A stretch of DNA of 64,000 nt from Lamellibrachia satsuma. Its lineage: Eukaryota; Annelida; Polychaeta; Sabellida; Siboglinidae. Of the stretch, positions 1-12,900 are shown one piece after another. Position numbers and translations under genes: made by a program. The stretch lies in NCBI GenBank assembly GCA_033239005.1, contig BSQZ01000001.1, positions 17,380,500 through 17,444,499 of the forward strand, given 5' to 3'. The notes below the pieces were generated by a model that saw only the letters and a list, made by a program, of their open reading frames with translations, was not told where the DNA came from and made no database searches. Every line of letters begins with the position of its first letter. The first letter of the stretch is position 1.

Positions 1-303
1 GGTTACAAAGTGACAGCTACTGCTGACCATGGCATCAGGTTACAAAGTGACAGCTACTGCTGACCATGGCATCAGGTTACAAAGTGACAGCTACTGCTGA
101 CCATGGCATCAGGTTACAAAGTGACAGCTACTGCTGACCATGGCATCAGGTTACAAAGTGACAGCTACTGCTGACCATGGCATCAGGTTACAAAGTGACA
201 GCTACTGCTGACCATGGCATCAGGTTACAAAGTGACAGCTACTGCTGACCATGGCATCAGGTTACAAAGTGACAGCTACTGCTGACCATGGCATCAGGTT
301 ACA
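1..303. repeat. 37-bp minisatellite at left window edge
   Basis: About eight near-identical head-to-tail copies of a 37-bp unit that starts GGTTACAAAGTGACAGCTAC. The array begins at base 1, so its true left end is outside the window. The copies look essentially identical, which suggests recent expansion or homogenisation. It lies upstream of the first visible DDR exon, so it is probably in an intron or 5' flank. Confidence 0.95.
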
Positions 304-863
304 AGATTCATTCTGCCAATGGCAAGTAGAGTAAACATTTTTTGTTGGTTGGCAGGTTTCTCAAATGTACCCACGTTCACGATTAGCAGAAATATCCAAA
401 TCAAATCATGGTTTCTATGGGTAATTTTTGTGTGGATTAGAGCATTACCTATCCCCTGTGTGAGGTCTTTTACTTCCACTGGTACTGCTTTCATGTCTCA
501 GTGGCTGATGTCACCAGGGCAAATGTCAAGTACTTCATCAGAGATAAAGAAAACAAAGAATCCAAGAACGTTGGTGTTGAGTCTACAACACTCCACCTGC
601 TACTCTCCCATTACATTGGATAGTTTTGTAGAAGTGTGTCTATCCAGCAGTTAATCTCTGTCAACTTATGCATTGGTTAATAATATCTGGTCACATGACA
701 TTTCAAAGTCTGTCTTGAAAAAGAACAAGTTTGTCTATGTCAAAAGTGACTTGCCATAGACCTAACACTTATTAATAGACTGTGCATGCATGTGTGCATG
801 TGTTGAGGTCATTTTTTTATTCTGTCTTATTCCAATTTAAGTTGTGTGATGTTGTGTTTGCAG
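304..863. other. DDR intron or 5' flank, no feature recognised
   Basis: About 560 bases between the 37-bp array and the first visible DDR exon. No signal-peptide exon, RNA gene or repeat is recognised. It ends in a pyrimidine-rich stretch and the acceptor TTTGCAG at 857-863. Confidence 0.5.
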
Positions 864-969
864 CGAACTGCCGCAGTGCCTTGGGTATGCAGTCTGGCAA
901 GATCCCAGACACGTCCATCAGTGCTAGCTCTTCCTTTGATGAGAAGAGTGTCGGACCACGCAATGCCAG
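864..969 (+). CDS. Ddr: DDR exon: start of discoidin domain
   Basis: Acceptor TTTGCAG, donor CCAG/GTAATA. Encodes [18 protein letters not shown] through GPRNA, the N-terminal strand of the discoidin fold with its conserved first cysteine. It enters with two bases of a split codon and ends in phase 2. The preceding signal-peptide exon is not identified. Confidence 0.9.
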
Positions 970-3900
970 GTAATATCAATTGTCAACTTCCATAACTAAT
1001 CTAAAAAAAAATTGAAGAAACAAGTACCAGCAAATAGAAACAGACAGCATAAAGCAACAAGCCCATTAAAAATGCTAAAATAGACTTGAAGCATCAGCTG
1101 CTTTGGAAACGAGAACAATTATAAATTGCCTTGCCCCAAGGGCATGTCCAATTGGAGGGGGCTTCCAGCATTTTTTTGGCACCTTGTTGAGTTGCCTGGA
1201 GAAAAACTACTAATGCAGTGAGCCATGGCAGATGTTGGAACTCAGGGGCAGAGACACCACTTGAGGACAAGTGATGGCAGATGTCACAATGTCCAGATGA
1301 CCATCACCAGTAGCCATTCTTCTCAATTGCAGGTTTTTAAGATGTGATGACTCAATGATTTCATTGACATTCAGCTGTGGACAATTACACATTTCATTTG
1401 GCAACAATGTACACGTTGATAACACAATAACGAATATGTGTTCACATACTGAAAAGCAACATAAATGTTTTACTTTTTTCTTACAGCTAGACACTAATCC
1501 ATCTATGATAGTTTGGTTACAGGCTAGTGTAATTAATTACCAACTATTAAGTAAAATTATTGAGATGTTGCATATAATATTTGTCAGTTACAATTATTTA
1601 TTCTGTCATCCTTTTAATAAAACATTTTCCACATGAATTGTAATGTTTGGAAAAGTGGTTAAAAAATGCCTAACCAGTTTCAACCACTCTAAAATTAACA
1701 TAATTGAACATTTACATTTGGCTGAATTACCAAAAATGTGCAGTAAAAATATAAAATTCTTGGGCAGTTGTAATTACTTGTAATCTGATTGTAATCAGTT
1801 ACTCTTGACCCCATATTTGCCCTTCACTCTTAACTGAAACTGTGAGCAATATCACCTCAATGACCATAAGAAAAGACATTGTAGCAAAATGGCCGCCTTG
1901 TAAATCTTGATTGCCAGTAAACACAACTACAGTTGGGTCATGCTAAGCTGCAGATGTCTGTAGACTGCTCATTCCACACTGCCATAAGACTGTAGAAGTA
2001 GCCACATCTCTGAATACAGATAGGATTGTTCCTTTGAGCTAATAACATGCACTCTAGCAGAAAGACATCGGCCCTAGCATTGCAACAAGGCTGTTAACGT
2101 CTGCTTAATGAGGGTCTTTGGCGGATACATTGATGTGGACAGGGAAGTGTGAATGCTTTTGAGAGTGGCTTGTCTCATTTGTCTCCAACACCTACAACTA
2201 GAGGGCATTTGTAGGCAAATTGGACAAATTGTCACCCATGGAAATGGGGAACTAGGACAGTCTGACACTCTAAAACACAGAATGTAATATAGGAATTCAA
2301 ATATAATAATGTTTATTTTGTAATATAAAAATCAATAATAATAATAAATATGTCTAAAACACATAATTTAATAATTTATTAAGACGTTAAATTGTCAGAA
2401 CAACAATTTGATACTATTGTTTAAATAAGTTGTGTATGTTTTATGTAAATTTGGTAAATAAAATTAGTTATTCAAGACATTTGGTAGCATAAGGTTGTAC
2501 TTTTCAAGGTTATGTAATACATTGAAAGGCTATATTAGACAGCTACAGTAGGTGGGGTGGGGTTGTTTACACTGTGGTCAAAGTAAGCTGCCAGTCTCCT
2601 CTAGTTGGCATCTCTCCTCTTGGGACTGAAAGAGATCAATCTAGATTTAAGTAGAAGTGAATGTTTTGCTGCTGGGTTGCTAGGGATTATGTAACTATAG
2701 TCATCAGTCACAAGCCTGTGACAAGCCTTTGCTCTGTGGGCAGGGACTAGGGGTGGGATCAGTTACACCAGATCTCTGCTTCATTTCCCCACTAATCCTG
2801 TCTCAGGGCACTCCTGTACTCTGGGAATGAAGTCTTTGAGATCTCTGGAAACCTGGGACTTCTACCTACATATCCCAGCTGCTACTTGTTTCCCCCTACT
2901 GTACACACTTACCAGTTACTACATTTTCTTGGGTAACTGATAGACTTATTTATAACCAGATTACTACGAATACTTGGCAAAGTGATATTGCAGATTCTTG
3001 ACAGATCCAGTAGGTTTTTATGCAGTAACAGCAACAGTTTGGCTACTGCAGCTGTTTTCTGTCATGATATTTAAAAATTATACTTTTGTCAAAGTATCAG
3101 TTAGCACTCTACTGTTTTTAATACTTGATTCATACCAATGATTCATGCCTCTATGAAAAGCATCCACCCTGTGTTTTCATTTTCAAAGTTTTCTTCCATA
3201 GTTATTTATATCAACAATTAAGAGACTAATTAATCTTGTTATCAATTGTTTTCACTTATAGTAAAAACTAACTGTCCCTACCAGAGTGGACTAGTCCAAC
3301 TTCACCCTATCTTGGAATCATTCATTCAATAGATTGTTCAATGTTTTTTTAATTCATCAGTCAACTGACAAGGCTGAAAATTGGAGAGAATGTCACACCT
3401 AGCCATTATAAGGTACACAGTGCACAGCCATATCAGTTCAATCAGAACCAACTGCCAGATTAGAGGTGCAGCTTGCCTTCTGAACAAGCAAACCCGCATA
3501 TAGTGAGTATCATTGCTGCGGATCAGTGTGGGTTGATGGGTGGCGATGGCATTAAACTTTGAAAATAATGGGTTGTGCCGCTTGTCAGACATGGAACTTG
3601 GACTATAGGGAGATATTCAGATAGTCACCCTGGTGAATAGTCAGTGGGGCTGAGACTCCTGATATGCACCCCATTGTTACTGCCTATTTTTGGGTGTGAT
3701 ATCATGTAGGCTGACGATTTTAGACGATATGTAATTTTTCCTGATTACTGGTTCTAATAAGAGAACAAGTCGCCATGGTTGTTTGGATGGCAGGATAATG
3801 ACACGGAGAGATTCACTGTACACGGTGTTCACTTTGTCTGTGTACATATGCTCTCTTGTCGGTGTTGACACACACAACAATAGATAGTGTGCAGGCCACC

Positions 3901-6900
3901 CGGCAGGTATGTATTGGTTGGTGGCGTGTTCCATGATATGCTGTGCTATACCATATCTCCTTTTACTGTAAAAACGAGCTGCATTTCAGTCGAAGATGGC
4001 ATTGACAGGGATGAACAGATCAGCAGGCTAATTGAATTCTGAGAAGACTGCCATTTCTCTCAATCTCCCAGCCATAAAAATACAGCAAATAGCTTTATGT
4101 TTCTTTAAATAGCTGGTGAAATATAGCACCAGTCTTCAATAATTCATAAATGGACCAGTCTTCATTAATTAGTAAGTAGACCAGTAGTCCCATGGAACAT
4201 AAGATATCACAGTGCCAAGTCACTGATGTAATTGGTCCACATCAGTATTCCAGTAGTCTGGGGTATGCTGCACTCTGTCATTGTCAGAATGTTAGGCAGA
4301 TATACTGCATTTATCCACATTTAAGTATTGTTCTTTAAGGATTGTCTAGCAATGATGGACATTGTGTGTAGGTTGGTATATGTTACAATCCACCGCCAGT
4401 CTGTGTTCTCTGGCCAACACAAATACATGCTGTCCATTGAGACAGTAAAACAATGTGTATTTGATCTATTGATCCCGTGTGGTTTCCGTTGTGTGCCTAC
4501 GTAGGTTGCCCATGGGAGGCGGATGTATCTCTGTGTTCCTGTTGCTCTCATTGCTGTCATAGGTTATGTTAGCATGATGAATATGTCAGTGACTGTGCAT
4601 GTCTCTGGGGAAATTTGTGTTACCAGTACTCCTTGATGTAGCATAATTGTCATGATTAAAAAATTACCAAGACGTTGGAAGGATGCTGGTTTCTATGTGT
4701 TCTGGATTCTTATTTTCCATTTTCTCAGAAAAGCATTTGTGACTGCTTAAAGATGGGGAACACCAACACTTCTTGATTAATCAATCGTTTTATCAAGTGG
4801 AATTAAATAAATGACAGTTTGCATGTGGTAAACCAGATTGACTCATTTAACCATCACTAAATGTCATTTGTCAGGAATATTAATTTGAGAATGTTGAACA
4901 ACAGGGTGCAAGTGGTTTCCTTCTCTGAAGGTTCTATGGCAACAGCTTGCTTTCATGTTGTGGTTTTCTTGTCATCCATTTTATTCCAGAATGGAATCTT
5001 GTGTCGGCCAATGAAGGTCACTTAGAAGTAAGGATGGTCACTTAGAAGTTAGGATGGCCACATAGAAGTAAGGATGGTCACTTAGAAGTAAGGATAGCCA
5101 CTTAGAAGTAAGTACGGCCACTTAGAAGTGATGGCCACTTATAAGTGAAAACCCCAAAAATTATGTTTCATAGTTCTCCAAAATAACAAAAAAGATTTCT
5201 GCATACCCCAAGAAAATATGTGTATCGTTGTAGCCAACACTCCCCGATATAATATAAATTTACAGCATTAAGTAAACAAAAACTTTTTATGACACAAATG
5301 CTGAAATACAGCATGCTGAAAACATTAACACACCAAGCACAACATTCAGCCTACCCAGCTTACTCACACCAAGCACACCATTCAGCTTACCCACACCAAG
5401 CACACCATTCAGCTTACTCACACCAAGCACACCATTCAGCTTACCCACACCAAGCACAACATTCAGCTTACCCACACAAAGCGCAACATTCAGCTTACCC
5501 ACACCAAGCACAACATTCAGTTTTCCCACACCAAGAACAATATTCGGCTTACCCACACCAAGCACAACATTCAGCTTACCCACACCAAGCACAACATTCA
5601 ACTTACCCACACCAAGCACAACATTCAGCTTACCCACATCAAGCACAACATTCAGCTTACCCACACCAAGCACACCATTCAGCTTACCCACACCAAGCAC
5701 ACCATTCAGCTTACCCACACCAAGCACACCATTCAGCTTACCCACACCAAGCACAACATTCAGCTTTCCCACACCAAGCACAACATTCAGCTTTCCCACA
5801 CCAAGCACAACATTCAGCTTACCCACACCAAGCACACCATTCAACTTACCCACACCAAGCACATCATTCAGGTTACCCACACCAAGCACACCATTCAGCT
5901 TACCCACACCAAGCACATCATTCAGCTTTCCCACACCAAGCACAACATTCAGCATACTCACACCAAGCACAACATTCAGCTTACCCACACCAAGCACAAC
6001 ATTCAGCTTACCCACACCAAGCACAACATTCAGCTTACCCACACCAAGCACACCATTCAGCTTACCCACACCAAGCACACCATTCAGCTTACCCACATCA
6101 AGCACAACATTCAGCTTACTCACACAAAGCACAACATTCAGCATACCCACACCAAGCACAACATTCAGCTTACCCACACCAAGCACACCATTCAGCTTAC
6201 CCACACCAAGCACAACATTCAACTTACCCACACCAAGCACAATATTCAACTTACCCACACCAAGCACAATATTCAGCTTACCCACACCAAGCACACCATT
6301 CAGCTTACCCACACCAAGCACACCATTCAGCTTACCCACACCAAGCACACCATTCAGCTTACCCACACCAAGCACACCATTCAGCTTACCCACACCAAGC
6401 ACACCATTCAGCTTACCCACATCAAGCACAACATTCAGCTTACTCACACAAAGCACAACATTCAGCATACCCACACCAAGCACAACATTCAGCTTACCCA
6501 CACCAAGCACACCATTCAGCTTACCCACACCAAGCACAACATTCAACTTACCTACACCAAGCACAATATTCAACTTACCCACACCAAGCACAACATTCAG
6601 CTTACCCACACCAAGCACACCATTCAGCTTACCCACACCAAGCACACCATTCAGCTTACCTACACCAAGCACAATATTCAACTTACCCACACCAAGCACA
6701 ATATTCAGCTTACCTACACCAAGCACAATATTGAACTTACCCACACCAAGCACAATATTCAGCTTACCCACACCAAGCACAACATTCAACTTACCCACAC
6801 CAAGCACAGCATTCAGCTTACCCACACCAATCACATCATTCAGCTTACCCACACCAAGCACAACATTCAGCTTACCCACACCAAGCACATCATTCAGCAT

Positions 6901-9900
6901 ACCCACACCAAGCACAACATTCAGCTTACCCACACCAAGCACATCATTCAGCTTACCCATACCAAGCACAACATTCAACTTACCTACACCAAGCACATCA
7001 TTCAGCATACCCACACCAAGCACAACATTCAACTTACCCACACCAAGCACAACATTCAGCTTACCCACACCAAGCACATCATTCAGCTTACCCACACCAA
7101 GCACTACATTCAGCTTACCCACACCAAGCACACCATTCAGCTTACCCACACCAAGCACAACATTCAGCTTACCCACACCAAGCACATCATTCAGCATACC
7201 CACACCAAGCACAACATTCAGCTTACCCACACCAAGCACATCATTCAGCATACCCACACCAAGCACAACATTCAGCTTACCCACACCAAGCACATCATTC
7301 AGCTTACCCACACCAAGCACAACATTCAGCTTACCCACACCAAGCACAACATTCAGCTTACCCACACCAAGCACAACATTCAGCTTACCCACACCAAGCA
7401 CAACATTGATTCACACATGTAATTTACAGAAATATTTTGTTTAATCGCGAGGCCTGCAATAGCACAGTGATAAAGACATCATCTGGTTAAGAAAGTTAAG
7501 TACTTAGAGGTGCAAATGGGAGAAAATATCTCATTTACACATGGGCAAAAATAGCACTACCTGGTGACAACATGTGGATTAACACTGGGGGCAATTGTTT
7601 TCCCAAAAGCTGGGAAGATGGGAGCCCCCACCCAGGTTTCACTGGGAGAGTGGATAATCAATAAGTTCACTTGGTTTGAGTCTTCTGTTTCCAGCTTGTA
7701 GAATCTGGCCATCTTGTCTTCCTTATTTCTGACAGGGCTAAGGAGTCTCTGGTTGAATTTGCCTGTCAGATATAACTAGTGGCACCAACATCCATCCAAT
7801 TGGTGGTGTGATGTTTCTTTGTCGAGTTTTTGGGTGGTGTTTACAATTGGCATGAATGCTCTAACTGCCAGCTCTCATTAATGACTGGGAACATGTGGAC
7901 AGCCTCCTGAATTTCAATGGATTCCTGGTAGTTTGGAGGATATTAATGGGATCCATTGCATCCTGTGGTGCTGCTGCTGCTGGGTAAAATAAATAGATCA
8001 GCACCTTTTAGTTATAGAAAAGTCACCATGTTTTGGTAACAAATATGTGCATGTGGTTTTTCTTAAAATACACTTGTCACGACAGATGTAGTTATCTATA
8101 ACATTTCAATCACTTTGTTATTTTTAGACACATTTACAAGCTGAATTCCCTTTTACTGACTTGATGCTTTTTAGTCTAAACAATTCTAATTTATTTTCAT
8201 TATTTTGATTTTCAGAATCCGCACTGAGACCAATGGTGGTGCATGGTGTCCAAAGCCACAGGTTGCCGAAGGGGTTACTGAGTGGCTTGAGATTGACCTT
8301 GGAGAGTTGAAGGTCATCACTGCTGTAGAGACACAAGGTCGCTTTGGCAATGGACAGGTAATTGTCAATATGTAAAAAATGCATAGTGAACAATAAACTA
8401 AAAACATCACTTTGAATAATTTCAACTGTAGAAATGCATTTTTAAACTTATTAAATTTTTTTCAGAACATGCAGACATTGATGATTGATAAGCTGAATCC
8501 AAACCAGAATGATACAGTTAATCCCAATTCAGAAAATAAAGCAGTCTTCTAGTGTTGGATGCAGACATTTCTTTGAGACTACACAGAATATGGTTTGTTG
8601 TCACCAGGGCATGGAGTATGCAACAAACTTCAAACTGCAGTATCAGAGGACTGACGGGGGAAAGTGGCTTGAATATCGCAACAAACGCAGTGAACAGGTG
8701 AGAATCTATATAGACATTCACAGACACGTTTGTAAACATAGTTCCTTTTCTGTTTTTAACCAATCATACTTTAGCTATACATTTGTTGCAGAGGAGGTGT
8801 TGTTGGTCTAGTAAAAGATTCACTTTGCTACCTTGTGTAATCTCTGCTAAAAGGTTTGTTTGTAAGTGCATATTTGTGTATTGAAGATTTACACTGGAAT
8901 GTGTATTCTCCTCCGTGAGGCCTGCTTATGCTCTCTTCAGTAAATAATAGATTAGTAGTCATCCACACTACTAGACAACATGCAAACCTCATATTTGACA
9001 AATCTAGTTGGGAGCTGTGGCTTCATCAGGTTATCAGAAATGTCACATGGACAATGGAAGAGTGAGAATCTCTGATTTGTAGTGTGGTTGGAGAAATATA
9101 TCTGTCTGGTTTGGTTTCACAGTCATATAAGTGGCCTGTCTTGAAGGAAATTATAACTAAAAGAACTCGTTCCTGGGAAAAGCTGCAGTGAGCCAAACGG
9201 AATGACACTTAGACTTCTGTGGGAGTTTATGAAATTCTAAAATATAATTAATGATCATTGAATCCTTCTAAATGTGCTTGTCTCTGCCCTGCCCCCACTT
9301 GATCTGTCACAGCCCTGGTGACTTGCCCCACCCCCTTGGGGTAACACATCATGGCAGTCTGGCCACAACTGTGAGGTGAAAGGTGCAGGGTAATTACCAG
9401 TCACACAGGACACCAGTGACAGATGACAAATTATTCCTTGAAAGCAGCTTTCACATCTCTGCAGAATTGATTTGGCCTGGTACCCATGTTTTGTCAGCTA
9501 GGCATTTAGTCTTAAAATCTTGAAGTCAGTGATGTGTTAGAAATAAAGACCAGCTGGACGCTGCTGTGGATCTAGGTCCATTCAGTCAGTATTAAACTTG
9601 TAGTTGGGGTCCTTCATCATTTTGAAGTTTTGGTCCTGACAGTTATTGGCACCTTATTCTGTTGAAAGTATAAGGTACTCTTCTTGAGCATTTATTAATA
9701 AATAAAATTATGATTTAACATTAAAACATAGCATCCACCCTTGAACAAATATTATTCATAATCAGTTCATGAAATATGTCTTAAAATATATGCAATGCCT
9801 TCATTAATATTTAGTAATAAAACAATAATAAAATAGTAGGCCTAATTTAATAACAGAATAAATATAAATCATGTACAAGTTGCTGGCACCAAACTCCAAG

Positions 9901-12900
9901 TACTATTATTATGCCTGTGCCACAGAAATGATGTTCGTTACCACACACATGACAGGGCTCTACCCACACGAGCCTATCAAGTATGTTCTGATGAAAACAA
10001 GAGCATGTGGCTGTCCAGGTGCAGTAATCCATGACATCCTGTGGAGGTGACTTCCATGAACAACCTGTTGTTTTCCATCTCGTTGATTCATCTTCCAATT
10101 TGTGCACATTGGCGCCCCTGACTGACCAACGGACCAGTGGCGTTAACTGAAATGCTTCATGTGCGAGGCCCCAGGACCTGCAGCAATATCTCGCCAGACA
10201 CTCTAATGATAATGGTAGCGCCTGCAGCAGATGGACTGGAAAAACCTGCCAATATGCCACCCATAAATATCTACTTATTGGCAGGAAGCGCATGTCTAGT
10301 CAAGTTGACTAAATTGCTAGATCTCCCCACTTGTCAATGCAGTTATGAAGGGAACCAGATTGCTGCAAGACTAACTAATCTTGCTTGATGTGCCCAGCCC
10401 AGGAGTGTGTGTGGTGTGTGGTGCTTGCGTGCGTAGGTGCGTGGTGTGTGACAGGAGCTTGGTTTCAAGGTCATTAGAAGGTTGACAGAAGGAATGTCTG
10501 TGGGTGCCAGGAGAGGTGAACCAATGCTTGGCGGAGACAGGGAGCTGCTTGGTCCACAGAAACAATGATATTTGACCTTCACTTCACCATGTTCTCAATC
10601 AATATTATTACCTTGGGCTCATCATTAATTTTAAAAACTTGCTTCTTGGTTGGCAGAGTCATGTGAAAATTCTGATCTCTGTGTAACTATTTTTAAAAAC
10701 TTACCTGGATAACAATTTAAAACGAGCTGTGTAATCACCAAATTTTTAAACACATGTTTCTGATACAGATACTTGTAATATAACACCAAAAAAAGCAACA
10801 TCTAGCGTAGCAGTTGGTGTGTTTGCTTCTTCACAAGTATTGATGTCAAAATTGGATTCGTCGAACACAGCTAGTTTCTTTGCTCTCGTTTCATGTGTGT
10901 TCGCACAGACCACCATTGATAACAATGTATTATGACATTTTATGTGGTGAAGATGTTGTGTGTTCTCTGCTTTCAGTTGTTCAGTGGTAACAAGAACACG
11001 CACATTGCTGTTTTGAGTGATGTGAAACCACCAATCATTGCCAGTCGCGTGCGGTTTATTCCCCACAGTCGATACAAGCGAACTGTTTGCATGCGTGTCG
11101 AGGTCTATGGCTGCCCTTGGAAAGGTAGGACTTATACAGACATTCTACAAAGTTGTCTTTAAATTTTTTATGTCTTTCATATTTCTTTTTTATTATAGTG
11201 TATATTCATGCATAGTAGGGTGTGTGCAAACACTGTGTATTCAGGCACATGCTTTTGGTTTGGTTCCTCCCAATAACAATTAGTATTTATTTATTATTTA
11301 TTTTCGTAACTGATGTAACATCTGAACAAAGGGAAAAACAAAGAATTGGAACCACAATGGAAAGGGTTGTTATTGTATTGCTAGAGAAAGGTGAACATGA
11401 CACAGCTGCAGTTTATCAAGTGTCCCAGTGTTTATGCTGGAAGATAATGCCCCAAGGAAATCTTAACAGAAGATAGAACACAGTTTTAAGTGATAGGAGC
11501 TAGTCCAACAATCCTTCATGTGAACAATGACACACATGCAGCACCCAGAGTAGTGCCTTATTTGTTCCTCTCAAAACAACACCTCTCTTGCAAACACAGG
11601 AAACAAAGTCACACATTTCAGGGAAAAATCATAATGGCATGTAGAAAACAAAGTCACATAAGTGTCAGGGAAAAATCATAATGGTGTGTAGAAAACAAAG
11701 TCACATAAGTGTCAGGGAAAGATCATAATGGTGTGTAGAAAACAAAGTCACATAAGTGTCAGTGAAAGATCATAATGGTGTGTAGAAAACAAAGTCACGA
11801 TCACTAATAGTTTACATTAAACTATGTTATTGCAACAATTACATATTGTCCATAGATATTATTTTTACATCTTTTAAAATCTTCTTCTTAATGCACTCTA
11901 CTCTGCCTAATGGGAGAAATGTACTCATCTTAATGGGAGAGTTGTATTCAGCCTAATGGAAGAGTTGAACTGGACCTAATGAGAGAGTTGTTTTTTCTTC
12001 CAACATTTAACACAGGTGATATTATAATTTTTCATTCTATTTTGGTGACTTAAAATCCCAGTGACACTTGTGTGTTTGTCTGGCTGGGTCCACTGTAAAC
12101 CCCAGTGGAATGTGCCCTATCATTGGGGTGCCTGCCCACTTAGGTCTGTGGTGGATGATTAGAGACAAGTCCTGCTTGATGCACCCAGCATGGCCTGGCT
12201 AATGAGTAGTTGGCTAGGGTTGAGTTACTCCAGGCAGTCACAAATAAGGCATGGCATTTACAGCAGAAAAACTCTTTTTCACCTAGACTTGCACCTATTG
12301 TTTAAGGGACATACCACTTACGTTGACAGCATCTCAATTTTGAAAGCTTGTTTTGTGTTGACAGCTTATTTATGACCTGTGCTTTCTATTACTGGCATCT
12401 TTTATGTGGCAACCTTGTGTTGAAAAATGTATGTTGATGATTAGAAGTTACCAAGGCAGTCCAGTTTATTTGGCAATTTATGCTATGCCAATTTTTAAAG
12501 CACAATTTTGTATTGACCACTTATTTATGTAGACATCTGCTTAATGTTAATGCCATATATGGCTACTTATATTTAAAATTTATATATTAAAAATTAAATG
12601 CTTCCATGGTATTCCTATGTAATTGACAACTAACTTTCCATAATAGTTTTATTGCATTGACAACCTGTAGTGACAGTAGCTCTGTGCTGCTTGTCTGTGT
12701 CTAGAAACTATTTACCTTGATGTCTTATTTATGCAGCTCTAGTCCATGACACATATGATAAGTGTACGTTAATAAGGCGGGTCACATTAGCAGCTCATCA
12801 AACAGTTTACATTGTGTTGATTTTGTGTAAGTCAATCATTCATCTGTAATGATCTATCAATCCACCAACATGATAGGATTGTACAGTTAGATTGATAGGA

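Larger units (their letters stand above)
970..8215 (+). other. Ddr: DDR intron with minisatellites
   Basis: A 7.2-kb intron with no additional exon recognised. It holds a short roughly 21-bp repeat around 5,020-5,146 and the 27-bp array at 5,310-7,407. The remainder is AT-rich single-copy-looking sequence. Confidence 0.8.

Noticed and set aside
319..654. Candidate DDR signal-peptide exon
   Set aside because: The hydrophobic stretch is not followed by a donor that joins in phase to the exon at 864, and the frame continues to a stop.
5287..7401. 704-residue repetitive frame (VGKLNVVLG repeats) on the minus strand and HQAQHSAYP repeats on the plus strand
   Set aside because: Pure 27-bp tandem array inside a DDR intron; open frames follow from the period, with no non-repetitive flanking domain or splice support.
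9847..10293. 148-residue Cys/Trp-rich frame in a DDR intron (minus)
   Set aside because: No recognisable motif, no splice or transcript support, within an intron of the other strand.
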